Shown in pieces: positions 24,992-34,105 of a DNA stretch of 64,000 bases. Made by a program: the position numbers and the translations under genes. Each line of letters opens with the position of its first letter. Position 1 is the first letter of the stretch. Where the stretch lies: contig NZ_WKJZ01000001.1 of assembly GCF_009763245.1 (NCBI RefSeq), positions 758,355-822,354 of the forward strand. The letters run 5' to 3'. The DNA is from Pseudomonas xionganensis (GTDB taxonomy: Bacteria; Pseudomonadota; Gammaproteobacteria; Pseudomonadales; Pseudomonadaceae). The notes under the pieces were generated by a model, which saw only the letters and a program-made list of their open reading frames with translations, did not search any database and was not told where the DNA came from.

Positions 24992-26770
24992 ATGGCTGAC
25001 TACAAAGCTCCCCTGCGCGATATGCGCTTCGTGCTCAATGAAGTGTTTGAAGTTTCCAAGCTGTGGGCGCAGCTCCCCGGCCTGGCTGAAGTGGTGGACG
25101 AAGACACCGCCGCCGCCATTCTCGAAGAAGCCGGCAAGGTTACTGCCGGTACCATCGCCCCGCTTAACCGCAGTGGCGATGAGGAAGGCTGCTCCTGGAC
25201 CGACGGTGCGGTGAAAACCCCGGCCGGCTTCCCCGAGGCCTACAAGACCTACGCCGAGGGTGGCTGGGTTGGTGTCGGTGGTGACCCGGTATTCGGCGGT
25301 ATGGGCATGCCCAAGGTGATCTCGGCTCAGGTCGAGGAAATGGTCAACTCGGCCAACCTGTCGTTCGGCCTGTACCCCATGCTGACCGCCGGGGCCTGCC
25401 TGTCGATCAATGCCCACGCCAGCGAAGAGCTGAAAGAGAAATACCTGCCGAACATGTATTCGGGCGTCTGGGCCGGCTCCATGTGCCTGACCGAACCCCA
25501 TGCCGGCACCGACCTGGGCATCATCCGCACCAAGGCTGAACCGCAGGCCGATGGCAGCTTCAAGATCACCGGCACCAAGATCTTTATCACCGGCGGCGAG
25601 CACGACCTGACCGAGAACATCATCCACCTGGTGCTGGCCAAGCTGCCCGATGCTCCGGCGGGCCCGAAAGGCATCTCGCTGTTCCTGGTGCCCAAGGTCA
25701 TGGTCAATGACGACGGCTCCCTGGGTGAGAAGAACTCGCTGTCCTGCGGCTCCATCGAGCACAAGATGGGCATCAAGGCCTCGGCCACCTGCGTGATGAA
25801 CTTTGACGGTGCCACCGGCTGGATCGTCGATGCCCCGAACAAGGGGCTGGCCGCCATGTTCACCATGATGAACTACGAGCGTCTGGGCGTCGGCATTCAG
25901 GGCCTGTCCCTGGGTGAGCGCAGCTATCAGAACGCCGTGGAATACGCCCGCGACCGTATCCAGAGCCGCGCGCCGACCGGTCCGGTGGCCAAGGACAAGG
26001 TGGCTGACCCGATCATCGTGCATCCGGACGTGCGCCGCATGCTGCTGACCATGAAAGCGCTGAACGAGGGCGGTCGTGCCTTCTCCAGCTATGTGGCTAT
26101 GCAGCTGGACACCGCCAAGTACAGCGAAGACGCCGCGACCCGCAAGCGTGCCGAAGAACTGGTCGCCCTGCTGACCCCGGTAGCCAAGGCCTTCCTCACC
26201 GATATGGCCCTGGAAACCACCGTGCACGGCCAGCAGATCTTCGGTGGCCACGGCTTTATCCGCGAGTGGGGCCAGGAGCAGCTGATCCGCGACTGCCGCA
26301 TCACCCAGATCTACGAAGGCACCAACGGTATTCAGGCGCTCGACCTGGTCGGGCGCAAGGTGGTGGGCAGCGGCGGTGCGTTCTACAAGCACTTCGCTGA
26401 AGAGATCAAAGCCTTTACCGACAGCGCCGACGCCTCGCTGGCCGAGTTCACAGGCCCGCTGAAAGACGCCATCGCCAACCTGGAACTGATGACCAGCGAC
26501 CTGCTGGATCGGGCCAAGGCCAACCCGAACGAAGTAGGCGCCGCCTCGGTCGAGTACCTGCAGGTGTTCGGTTACACCGCCTACGCCTACATGTGGGCGC
26601 TGATGGCCCGTACTGCCCTGGCCAAGCAGGATCAGGACGAGTTCTACGTGAGCAAGCTGGGCACCGCGCGTTTCTTCTTCGCCCGCCTGTTGCCGCGTAT
26701 CCACTCGCTGACGGCTTCGGTCAAGGCCGGTAGCGAGTCGCTCTATCTGCTGGATGCCGCGCAGTTCTAA
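24992..26770 (+). CDS. Acyl-CoA dehydrogenase, third tandem copy
   Basis: 592 residues, starting [21 protein letters not shown]. Motifs: MCLTEPHAGTDLG, ITGGEHDLTENIIH, and QIYEGTNGIQALDLVG with the catalytic Glu. In gene order it matches P. aeruginosa PA0508, which I recall as FadE2 with medium-chain preference. Its own upstream region holds a short inverted repeat GACCA-AC-TGGTC (24893-24904), a possible TetR-type operator. It ends in its own terminator. Confidence 0.94.
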   Translation: MADYKAPLRDMRFVLNEVFEVSKLWAQLPGLAEVVDEDTAAAILEEAGKVTAGTIAPLNRSGDEEGCSWTDGAVKTPAGFPEAYKTYAEGGWVGVGGDPVFGGMGMPKVISAQVEEMVNSANLSFGLYPMLTAGACLSINAHASEELKEKYLPNMYSGVWAGSMCLTEPHAGTDLGIIRTKAEPQADGSFKITGTKIFITGGEHDLTENIIHLVLAKLPDAPAGPKGISLFLVPKVMVNDDGSLGEKNSLSCGSIEHKMGIKASATCVMNFDGATGWIVDAPNKGLAAMFTMMNYERLGVGIQGLSLGERSYQNAVEYARDRIQSRAPTGPVAKDKVADPIIVHPDVRRMLLTMKALNEGGRAFSSYVAMQLDTAKYSEDAATRKRAEELVALLTPVAKAFLTDMALETTVHGQQIFGGHGFIREWGQEQLIRDCRITQIYEGTNGIQALDLVGRKVVGSGGAFYKHFAEEIKAFTDSADASLAEFTGPLKDAIANLELMTSDLLDRAKANPNEVGAASVEYLQVFGYTAYAYMWALMARTALAKQDQDEFYVSKLGTARFFFARLLPRIHSLTASVKAGSESLYLLDAAQF

Positions 26771-26787
26771 GCGCTCCTGGGTAACGC

Positions 26788-26816
26788 AAAAAGCCGACGC
26801 TAGCGTCGGCTTTTTT
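26788..26816 (+). terminator. Terminator after the third acyl-CoA dehydrogenase
   Basis: AAGCCGACGC-TA-GCGTCGGCTT is a perfect 10-base stem with A-rich left and T-rich right flanks, so it could act in both directions. Confidence 0.92.
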
Positions 26817-26973
26817 GTGGCACTGCCCCATCCGCTGCTGATACAGGCGCGCCTTGAACTGCGAAATTCGCGGATATATTCGCCCCAGCAGGCGCGCATC
26901 ACTCAGGATAAATGCACTGCGGTCGCCTTGAAGCTGCAGGGCGCTAGTGCGCCCCGCACTGCTCAATCTCGGA

Positions 26974-27768
26974 TCAGCGCCCGCGGATCAGGCTCAACTG
27001 GCCCAGCAGCGGCAGCTTGGCCAGCTCCTGGGTCAGCGGCAGGGTGACCTTCTCCAGCCATTCACTGGCCCGGTAGGCGAAGGGGGTAAAGCAGGCCCAG
27101 GCCAGGCCCAGCAGGGCGAGAAACACGCCGCCGACAAAGGCATCCGAGCCCCAGTGAGCACCCGCCACCAGACGCGGCAGGATAAAGATCAGGGCCATCG
27201 TCCAGACCAGCAGCAGGCGCCAGGTGCGCGCGAAGAAACTCATAAACATGGCCCAGATCAGCAGCACCGAGGCGTGGTCACCTGGGAAGCTGCGGCTGGC
27301 GCTGTCCTTCATGTCCCAGCGTTCTTCCCAGTCGGGGAACAGTTCGGTCAGGCGGGCCGCGCCTTCCACCACCAGAGAGGCACTGGGCCGCTGCCAGTCC
27401 ATCAGCTTGACCAGTTCGGCAAAGCCCACACGAAACAGCAGCATCACCAGCAGTGCGCTCAGGAAGCCATATAGCGCCTTGCGCACCTGGGCTGCGCTGA
27501 ACACGAGGTTGGCCTTGAGCATCACGGCCAGCATCAGCACACCCACGCCCAGGTCCACCGGGCGCATGCTGCCGATGGCCCAGATATGGGCCCACAGGCC
27601 GGCGCCATGTACGGGCTCATTGAGCAGGGTGAAGAGTTGCAGGTCGAACTGGTTCCAGAGGTTGCGGGTTGGCAGCCACAGCCAGCTGGCGAGCAGCAGC
27701 AGGGCGACAATATGGCAGGCCAGCAGGGCGCGCGGGCGCCATTGAGGCGTGAACAAGTGAGTGGACAT
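26974..27768 (-). CDS. PAP2-family membrane phosphatase
   Basis: 264 residues with about five or six membrane helices. The three phosphatase motifs are present: KLMDWQRPS (KxxxxxxRP type), SRSFPGDHAS (PSGH type, with Gly-Asp-His), and PRLVAGAHWGSDAFVG (RxxxxxHxxxD). Such enzymes remove phosphates from undecaprenyl pyrophosphate, phosphatidate or lipid A precursors at the outer face of the inner membrane. Which substrate applies here is open. It is transcribed alone, away from hslO. Confidence 0.87.
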   Translation of the reverse strand: MSTHLFTPQWRPRALLACHIVALLLLASWLWLPTRNLWNQFDLQLFTLLNEPVHGAGLWAHIWAIGSMRPVDLGVGVLMLAVMLKANLVFSAAQVRKALYGFLSALLVMLLFRVGFAELVKLMDWQRPSASLVVEGAARLTELFPDWEERWDMKDSASRSFPGDHASVLLIWAMFMSFFARTWRLLLVWTMALIFILPRLVAGAHWGSDAFVGGVFLALLGLAWACFTPFAYRASEWLEKVTLPLTQELAKLPLLGQLSLIRGR

Positions 27769-27988
27769 CGAAAAAGCTTCCCTGTCGTGGGTGACTGTTT
27801 TTAGCGCGCGCGAATGTTAGGGAGTCGCCTTGCACAATGCAAAGCGATAACCCCCCCGTTTGTCGATTAGTTCCCCGGGCGTATGACGACCATAGTTTTT
27901 GCCTGCGCAGGCTATAGATAAGAGGTGCTAGGTAGGCAGCCGGTTTATCGCTAAAATCGGCGGCCAGATTAGATTCAGTGAAAGTGGC

Positions 27989-28876
27989 ATGCCTGATTTT
28001 TCCCAGCGTTTCTTGTTCGATGACAGCGATATTCGCGGTGAAATGGTTGGCCTGAGCGACAGCTATCGCCATGTGCTGGCCAAACACGACTATCCGCAGC
28101 CGGTGGCCCAGTTGTTAGGCGAGCTGCTGGCGGCCGCCTCCCTGTTGGTGGGGACGCTGAAGTTCGAGGGCTTGCTGGTGCTGCAGGCCAGCTCCAGCGG
28201 TGCCGTGCCTCTGCTGATGGTGGAGTGCTCCAGCGAGGGTGAGGTGCGCGGCATTGCTCGCTACCAGGCCGAGCAGATCGGTGCTGACGCCGGCCTGCGC
28301 GAGTTGATGCCCGATGGCGTGCTGGCCATGACCGTCGACCCCAGGAGTGGGCAGCGTTATCAGGGTATCGTCGAGCTCAGTGGCGCCACTCTGGCCGATA
28401 GCCTGACCGATTACTTCGCCACCTCCGAGCAGCTGCCCACCCGTTTCTGGCTGGCCGCCGATGGTCTGCGCGCCCGTGGCCTGTTGCTGCAGCAACTGCC
28501 TGCGGATCGCCTGAAAGAGCCGGAAGAGCGTGAAGCCAGTTGGCAGCATGCGGTGACCCTGGCCGATACCCTGCAGCTGGAAGAGCTGCTGGGCCTGGAC
28601 AACGAAACCCTGCTGCACCGCCTCTATCATCAGGAGGCCCTGCGTCTGTTCGAGCCCCGCGCCCTGCAGTTCCGCTGCAGCTGCTCGCGCGAGCGCTCCA
28701 GCCGAGCCCTGATCAGTCTGGGCCAGACGGATGCCGAGGCGCTGGTACAGGAGCATGGCGGCCAGGTGGAAATCGACTGCCAGTTCTGCAATGAGCGCTA
28801 CGCCTTTGATGCTGCCGATATTGCCCAGCTGTTTGCCGGTGGTGGTAGCCAGGGACCGGCGGATACCCGCCACTGA
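27989..28876 (+). CDS. hslO: Redox-regulated chaperone Hsp33
   Basis: 295 residues, start [20 protein letters not shown]. The C-terminal zinc switch is intact: CSC (Cys230, Cys232) and CQFC (Cys264, Cys267). Hsp33 holds unfolded proteins during oxidative stress once these cysteines form disulfides. The upstream region has a perfect GCCTGCGCAGGC palindrome near 27901-27912 and TA-rich stretches that may hold the promoter. A hairpin GGCTGC-acc-cGCAGCC followed by T residues lies near 28917-28940. Confidence 0.97.
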   Translation: MPDFSQRFLFDDSDIRGEMVGLSDSYRHVLAKHDYPQPVAQLLGELLAAASLLVGTLKFEGLLVLQASSSGAVPLLMVECSSEGEVRGIARYQAEQIGADAGLRELMPDGVLAMTVDPRSGQRYQGIVELSGATLADSLTDYFATSEQLPTRFWLAADGLRARGLLLQQLPADRLKEPEEREASWQHAVTLADTLQLEELLGLDNETLLHRLYHQEALRLFEPRALQFRCSCSRERSSRALISLGQTDAEALVQEHGGQVEIDCQFCNERYAFDAADIAQLFAGGGSQGPADTRH

Positions 28877-28940
28877 GTCAAATGGTCGCATCAGGGCCGG
28901 ATTTGTTCTGATCAGAGGCTGCACCCGCAGCCGGCTTTTC

Positions 28941-28949
28941 TGGCATAAT
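28941..28949 (+). promoter_or_regulatory. Extended -10 promoter of pckA
   Basis: TGGCATAAT has TGn before CATAAT, an extended -10 element, with no strong -35. Transcription would start near 28956, about a dozen bases before the TGTAGT/ACTACA repeat. Confidence 0.55.
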
Positions 28950-28967
28950 CCGGCGCACTTTTTTCGC

Positions 28968-28994
28968 TGTAGTAGTGCTCAGTTCTCTACTACA
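28968..28994. promoter_or_regulatory. RccR-like operator upstream of pckA
   Basis: TGTAGT (28968-28973), 15-base spacer, ACTACA (28989-28994). The half-sites are identical to those at glcB. It lies just downstream of the likely pckA start site and about 43 bases before the ATG, a position suited to repression. pckA is, from memory, a known RccR target in Pseudomonas. Confidence 0.68.
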
Positions 28995-29036
28995 AAACGT
29001 TCGGAAGACTCGGCCTGCCGGCCGACGGGGACCCAC

Positions 29037-30578
29037 ATGACGCAAGCCAACACTGCCGTGTACACCGACATCAGTGCCGCTCAACTGGTCGAAGAAGCCA
29101 TTCGCCGCGGCGAAGGCGAGCTGGCCGCCAATGGCGCGCTGGTGGTGCGCACCGGCCATCGTACTGGCCGCTCGCCTGCCGACCGCTACATCGTGCAGGA
29201 GCCGAGCACCGAGGCCAAGATCGCCTGGGGCGCCATCAACCGTCCGTTCCCGGCCGACAAGTTCGATGCCCTGTGGGATCGCGTGGAAGAGTTCAACCGT
29301 GGCCAGGACTTCTTCGTGTCCCACGTTCATGTAGGTTCCGCCGAGGATCACTACCTGCCGGTGAAGATGACCACCGCCACTGCCTGGCAGAACCTGTTCG
29401 GCCGCCAATTGTTCATCAACCCGAGCGCCTACAACCCGGCCGGCAAGGACGAGTGGAAAGTCCTCAACGTTGCCAACTTCGAGTGTGTGCCCGAGCGCGA
29501 TGGCACCAACTCCGATGGTTGCGTGATCATCAACTTCGCCGCCAAGAAAGTGCTGATCGCCGGCATGCGTTATGCCGGTGAAATGAAGAAGGCCATGTTC
29601 AGCGTGCAGAACTTCCTGCTGCCGGAAAAGGACGTGCTGCCCATGCACTGCGCCGCCAACATCGGCGAAGAAGGCGATGTGACCCTGTTCTTCGGCCTGT
29701 CCGGCACCGGCAAGACCACCCTGTCCGCCGACGAGTCGCGTTACCTGATCGGTGACGACGAGCACGGTTGGGGCGAGGGCGTGGTGTTCAATATCGAGGG
29801 TGGTTGCTATGCCAAGTGCATCGACCTGTCCGAGAAGAACGAGCCGGTGATCTGGAAAGCCATCCAGTTCGGTACCGTGCTGGAGAACGTGGTGCTCGAC
29901 GCCGAGCGCGTGCCGGACTACAGCGACGACAGCCTGACCCAGAACAGCCGTGCCGCCTATCCGCTGGAGTTTGTCGAGAAGCGCAGCGAGAAGAACCTGG
30001 GTGGCGAGCCCAATGCGGTGATCTTCCTGACCTGCGACCTGACCGGCGTACTGCCGCCCGTGTCGATCCTCAATGAAGAGCAGGCGGCCTACCATTTCCT
30101 CTCCGGTTACACCGCTCTGGTCGGTTCCACCGAGATGGGCAGCGGCAGCGGCATCAAGTCGACCTTCTCCACCTGCTTCGGCGCACCCTTCTTCCCGCGT
30201 CCGGCTGGCGAGTACGCCGAGCTGCTGATCAAGCGTATCCGTGGCTTCAACTCCAAGGTCTACCTGGTCAACACCGGCTGGACCGGTGGTGGTTACGGCG
30301 TCGGCAAGCGCTTCAACATCCCCACCACCCGTGGCGTGATCGCGGCCATTCAGAGCGGCGCGTTGATCGGCACCGAGACCGAGCTGCTGCCGATCATCAA
30401 CCTGAGCGTGCCGAAGTCGGTGCCGGGTGTGGAAACCAACCTGCTCAACCCGCGCAACACCTGGGCTGACCAGAACGCCTACGACGAAGCCGCCAAAGGC
30501 CTGGCCAAGCTGTTTATCGACAACTTCCAGAAGTTCGACGTCAGCGACGCCATCAAGAACGCCGGCCCGCAGCTCTAA
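29037..30578 (+). CDS. pckA: Phosphoenolpyruvate carboxykinase (ATP)
   Basis: 513 residues from ATG 29037 ([19 protein letters not shown]). The frame is open further upstream to 28731, but that part overlaps hslO and is not real. It converts oxaloacetate plus ATP to PEP and CO2 for gluconeogenesis. Hallmarks: [12 protein letters not shown], the kinase loop [12 protein letters not shown], the metal-binding DDEHGWG, and [14 protein letters not shown]. It is monocistronic with a terminator behind. Confidence 0.98.
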   Translation: MTQANTAVYTDISAAQLVEEAIRRGEGELAANGALVVRTGHRTGRSPADRYIVQEPSTEAKIAWGAINRPFPADKFDALWDRVEEFNRGQDFFVSHVHVGSAEDHYLPVKMTTATAWQNLFGRQLFINPSAYNPAGKDEWKVLNVANFECVPERDGTNSDGCVIINFAAKKVLIAGMRYAGEMKKAMFSVQNFLLPEKDVLPMHCAANIGEEGDVTLFFGLSGTGKTTLSADESRYLIGDDEHGWGEGVVFNIEGGCYAKCIDLSEKNEPVIWKAIQFGTVLENVVLDAERVPDYSDDSLTQNSRAAYPLEFVEKRSEKNLGGEPNAVIFLTCDLTGVLPPVSILNEEQAAYHFLSGYTALVGSTEMGSGSGIKSTFSTCFGAPFFPRPAGEYAELLIKRIRGFNSKVYLVNTGWTGGGYGVGKRFNIPTTRGVIAAIQSGALIGTETELLPIINLSVPKSVPGVETNLLNPRNTWADQNAYDEAAKGLAKLFIDNFQKFDVSDAIKNAGPQL

Positions 30579-30600
30579 GCTGCAGCGCTGGCCACACAGA

Positions 30601-30623
30601 AAACCGCCTTCGGGCGGTTTTTT
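30601..30623 (+). terminator. Terminator after pckA
   Basis: AAACCGCC-ttcg-GGCGGTTT followed by T residues; a UUCG tetraloop on a perfect stem. Confidence 0.95.
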
Positions 30624-30647
30624 GCGTTGGTGGTGATGGAATAAGGA

Positions 30648-30669
30648 AAAGCCGCCCGGAGGCGGCTTT
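30648..30669. terminator. Second hairpin behind pckA
   Basis: AAAGCCGCC-cgga-GGCGGCTTT is a perfect stem with few T residues after it. It may act as a back-up terminator or block read-through from either side. Confidence 0.6.
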
Positions 30670-31111
30670 GGGTGCGTATCTGCGAACAGATCAGGCACAT
30701 TTTGCTAAGGTTGCGCTTAACTCAACTCAGGTGGCCGCTCTGCACGGCCTCGGGTGTTGCTCTGTAGCTGACCCGAACCAGAAGCCTTACGGGTTGGCAA
30801 CTCAGGCGATTTCCAGTGCCTTGCCTCGGGCTGTCGACTTCAGCACAACTGGCTACTGCCAGAGAGGTGTCGATATGTCGCGAGAGGCCGCTGGCGCTTT
30901 CGAATTGCATGGCGGCGTCAGGTGCTGGTCTGGGTAAAGCTCACGGCAGGCTGCCGCTGAAACCCGATAGCTGCATACCCATCTCCTTTCTTATTGGCAT
31001 GAGTTGACTGTACGCCTGTGTGGCCGCTGGTGTTAGTTGGATTGGTAATAGCAGGGCGGCTTGTAGGTCTTAATCGTTTTTAGCTCGGCTGCGGTCGATG
31101 GAGTGACAGCC
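30670..31111. other. Intergenic region, no gene seen
   Basis: About 440 bases of somewhat lower GC. One plus-strand frame (30668-30937) and one minus-strand frame (30722-30910) have no ribosome site, no family match and no coding bias. No tRNA-like or strong palindromic structure is seen. The last 60 bases should hold the promoter of the helicase gene (GGAG precedes its ATG). Confidence 0.45.
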
Positions 31112-33040
31112 ATGAGTACCCTGGAATCTGTGTTTGGCTTTCAGCAATTGCGGCCGGGTCAGGCGCGGGTGGTCAGCGCGGTGCTGGCCGGGCGTTCGGC
31201 GGCGGCGATCTTCCCCACTGGTGCTGGCAAGTCGCTGTGCTACCAGCTGCCGGCCCTGCACCTGCCGCACCTGACCCTGGTGGTATCTCCCCTGCTGGCG
31301 CTGATGCAGGACCAGCTGGCCTTTTTGCATGGGCGTGGCATCAGCGCCGCCAGTATCGATTCGGGGCAAAACCGCGAGCAGGCCTCTGAGGTGATGGCGC
31401 GGGCTAAATCCGGTGAGCTGAAGATTCTGATGATCTCGGTGGAACGCCTGAAGAACGAACGCTTTCGCCACTTTATTGCCCAGGTGCCGATCTCTTTGCT
31501 GGTGATCGACGAAGCTCACTGCATGTCCGAGTGGGGCCACAACTTTCGCCCGGACTACCTCAAGCTACCGGACTACCAGCGCCAGTTCGGTATTCCCCAG
31601 GTGCTGTTGCTGACCGCCACCGCAACGCCGCCTGTGGTGGCCGATATGCAGCAGAAGTTCGCCATCGCCGCGGCGGATGTGGTCACCACCGGTTTCTACC
31701 GGGCCAATCTCAACCTGCTGGTGGAGCCGGTCGCCGGCATAGACAAGCAGCGCCGCCTGCAGCAGTGGCTGGCGGAGAAAGTCGGACAGCCGAGCATCGT
31801 CTACGTCACCCAGCAGAAGACTGCCGAGCAGGTGGCCGAGCGCCTGAGCCAGCGGGGCATCGCTGCCCGCGCCTACCATGCCGGCATGGCCCATGACGCG
31901 CGCGAGGCGCTGCAGCGCCAGTTTATGGCCGGGCAGATCAACTGCATCGTTGCCACCATTGCCTTCGGCATGGGCATCGACAAGGCCGATATTCGCAATG
32001 TGGTGCACTTCGACCTGCCCAAGTCCATCGAGAACTACAGCCAGGAAGTCGGCCGCGCCGGCCGTGATGGCCAGCCCTCGGATTGCCTGGTGCTGGCCAA
32101 TCGCGACAGCCTCAATGTGCTGGAAAACTTCATCTACGGCGATACGCCGGAGCTTTCCGGCATTCGTTGCGTGCTGGACAAGCTGCTCAGTGACAGCCAG
32201 AACGGCGAGTGGGAGCTGATGCTGAATGCCTTGAGCGAGCAGAGCAATATCCGCCAGCTGCCGCTCAAGACCCTGCTGGTGCAGCTTGAACTCAAGGGCA
32301 TCATCGCCCCGCGTTATGCCTATTTTGCCGACTATCGCTTCAAATACCTGATCGAGCCCGAAGCACTGGCCGCCAGATTCGAGGGCGAACGACGGCAGTT
32401 TGTCGAGGCGTTGATCAGCACTTCGCAGCGCGCGCGGACCTGGTGCACGGTGGACTTCGAGCGGCTGTATCGGGAGCACCGAGCCGAGCGTGTGCGGGTG
32501 ATCAAGGCGCTGGATTATTTTCAGGAGCAGGGCTGGATCGAACTGGAAAGCAAGCAGATGACCGAGGTCTATGCCCTGCTCGATCCGGGTTTCGATCCGG
32601 TCGCACTCAGCGCTGAACTGTATGGCTATTTCAGCCGGCATGAACGCAGCGAGATCCAGCGAATTCACGCCATGCTCGCCCTGTTCGCCAGCGAGCAGTG
32701 CCTGAGTCAGCGCCTGGCCGCCTATTTCGGCGATGGCAACGCGCCGCAGCAGTGCGGCCATTGCTCGGTGTGCCGGGGCCAGGTCGCTGAGCTGCCGGCG
32801 CCACTGGCCCTGCCGCCGCTTGCAGGGCAGGAGCCTCAGCGTTTGTGCGCTGCCTTTACTGAAAAGTACCGCGAGCTAAAAGGCAGCGAGCCGAGCGCTG
32901 AGTGCCTAACGCGCTTTCTCTGCGGCATCAGCGTGCCGCTGTTTAGCAAGCTCAAGGCCCGCCAGCTCGGCGGTTTTGCCGCGCTGCAGGACTACCCCTA
33001 TGCCGAGGTGCGTGAGTGGCTGGCGGCGCAGCAGGGCTAA
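31112..33040 (+). CDS. RecQ-family ATP-dependent DNA helicase lacking HRDC
   Basis: 642 residues from ATG 31112 (GGAG eight bases upstream; an in-frame GTG at 31103 is possible). Helicase motifs are intact: FPTGAGKS (residues 34-41), DEAHCMSEWGHNFRPDY (DEAH 133-136), TATATP, and GRAGRDGQPSDC. The zinc-binding cysteines are present (EQC, then CGHCSVC). No HRDC domain is evident; the C-terminal ~100 residues are unrelated and include a helical segment ending EVREWLAAQQG. It may be a second RecQ-like enzyme besides the canonical one. Its 3' end is three bases from that of the convergent deaminase gene. Confidence 0.92.
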   Translation: MSTLESVFGFQQLRPGQARVVSAVLAGRSAAAIFPTGAGKSLCYQLPALHLPHLTLVVSPLLALMQDQLAFLHGRGISAASIDSGQNREQASEVMARAKSGELKILMISVERLKNERFRHFIAQVPISLLVIDEAHCMSEWGHNFRPDYLKLPDYQRQFGIPQVLLLTATATPPVVADMQQKFAIAAADVVTTGFYRANLNLLVEPVAGIDKQRRLQQWLAEKVGQPSIVYVTQQKTAEQVAERLSQRGIAARAYHAGMAHDAREALQRQFMAGQINCIVATIAFGMGIDKADIRNVVHFDLPKSIENYSQEVGRAGRDGQPSDCLVLANRDSLNVLENFIYGDTPELSGIRCVLDKLLSDSQNGEWELMLNALSEQSNIRQLPLKTLLVQLELKGIIAPRYAYFADYRFKYLIEPEALAARFEGERRQFVEALISTSQRARTWCTVDFERLYREHRAERVRVIKALDYFQEQGWIELESKQMTEVYALLDPGFDPVALSAELYGYFSRHERSEIQRIHAMLALFASEQCLSQRLAAYFGDGNAPQQCGHCSVCRGQVAELPAPLALPPLAGQEPQRLCAAFTEKYRELKGSEPSAECLTRFLCGISVPLFSKLKARQLGGFAALQDYPYAEVREWLAAQQG

Positions 33041-33043
33041 TCC

Positions 33044-33481
33044 CTACTCGCCGATATCCTCGTTCCATAGTCTCGGCTGGGCGGCGATAAAGGCCTGCAT
33101 CAGCTGCAGACATTCACCGTTGTGCAGCACCTCAAGCTGCACCCCGCGTTCACGCAGCAGGGCCTCTTCGCCGAGGAAGGTCTGGTTCTCGCCGATGACC
33201 ACCTTGGGGATGCCGTACAGCAGGATCGCCCCGCTGCACATGGCGCAGGGTGAGAGGGTGGTGTAGAGCACGCACTCGCGGTAGGTCTGGGCGCTCTGCC
33301 GGCCGGCGTTTTCCAGGGCATCCATTTCGCCATGGCGGATGGCGCTGCCCTGTTGTACCCGGCGGTTGTGCCCGCGGCCGATAATCCGGCCCCTGTGCAC
33401 CAGCACCGAGCCAATGGGAATGCCGCCTTCGGCCAGACCCTGGCGGGCTTCGTCGATGGCGGCTTGCATAAAGGCGTCCAT
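33044..33481 (-). CDS. Cytosine deaminase, yeast FCY1-like
   Basis: 145 residues. The zinc deaminase site is HGEMDALE (His50, Glu52) and SPCAMC (Cys79, Cys82), at the spacing of yeast cytosine deaminase. More telling, the flanking blocks follow FCY1: LENAGR, LLYGIPKVVIGEN, and a C-terminus RLWNEDIGE where yeast has DWFEDIGE. It is unrelated in fold to E. coli CodA. It would turn cytosine into uracil and probably also 5-fluorocytosine. It is upstream of and on the same strand as no pathway partner; the MCE lipoprotein gene ends the neighbouring operon 12 bases away. Confidence 0.88.
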   Translation of the reverse strand: MDAFMQAAIDEARQGLAEGGIPIGSVLVHRGRIIGRGHNRRVQQGSAIRHGEMDALENAGRQSAQTYRECVLYTTLSPCAMCSGAILLYGIPKVVIGENQTFLGEEALLRERGVQLEVLHNGECLQLMQAFIAAQPRLWNEDIGE

Positions 33482-33493
33482 GGCGCTCTCCTG

Positions 33494-34105
33494 TTAAGGC
33501 TTATGGGTGGCCTGGCCCTGTTCCAGGGTCCAGCTCACCAGCTCTTCTGCCAATTGGTCGGCGGCCAGGCCAAAGGCCTGCACCACGGCGCCAACCGAGG
33601 TATCGGCCGCTGCCTGGCTGACGGCAAAGCGACGACTGGCGAGAATGCGCAGGCTGCCGCTCTGCACCAGGCGCACATCCAGCAGAATTCGCGCTTCGGC
33701 GCGGCCATCCCAGTATTCGCTGTGGAAGGCGCGCAGGTCGCTGCTCAGCTCCAGCTCGGCATGCAGGCGGCTGTCATCGCTGCTCACCGCGGCAATGCGC
33801 GCGTCGTCACGGAAGGCATCGATCAGCCGGTCGCGCAGCAGCAGCGGGGCGCGGTCGCTCCAGCGTACGCCCTGGTAGGCGCTGATCTGATCCCCCGGTG
33901 GCAGCACGGCGATGCGTGTGCTGTCGAGCAGCTGACTGCTGTAGGGCTTGTTGACCCGCAGCGCCCAGTTCGCCGCAGGCGGCTGACTGGCCAGGGGCTG
34001 GGCCGGCAGGCGATAGATGCTCAGCACCTCGCTTTTGGGCAGGATCGAGCAGGCGCCGAGCAGGCCACTCAGGAGCAGGGCGAGCAGGGGACGGAAAAGG
34101 CTCAT
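33494..34105 (-). CDS. ABC-type transport auxiliary lipoprotein (PqiC-like)
   Basis: 203 residues. A lipoprotein signal with LLGAC (Cys19) would anchor it in the outer membrane. The fold around YRLPAQP, LRVNKPYSSQLLDSTRIAV and WSDRAPLLLRDRLI fits PqiC/DUF330 lipoproteins that pair with MCE proteins. Its start overlaps the stop of the MCE gene by four bases, so it is the last member of a four-gene operon. It probably links the MCE tunnel to the outer membrane. Confidence 0.87.
   Translation of the reverse strand: MSLFRPLLALLLSGLLGACSILPKSEVLSIYRLPAQPLASQPPAANWALRVNKPYSSQLLDSTRIAVLPPGDQISAYQGVRWSDRAPLLLRDRLIDAFRDDARIAAVSSDDSRLHAELELSSDLRAFHSEYWDGRAEARILLDVRLVQSGSLRILASRRFAVSQAAADTSVGAVVQAFGLAADQLAEELVSWTLEQGQATHKP

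Noticed and set aside
28731..29036. N-terminal extension of the pckA frame into hslO
   Set aside because: Family N-terminus starts at 29037, and the extension overlaps the Hsp33 zinc-switch coding region in another frame.
30668..30937. An 89-residue open frame in the gap after pckA
   Set aside because: Begins inside a hairpin, has no ribosome site and no protein-like pattern.
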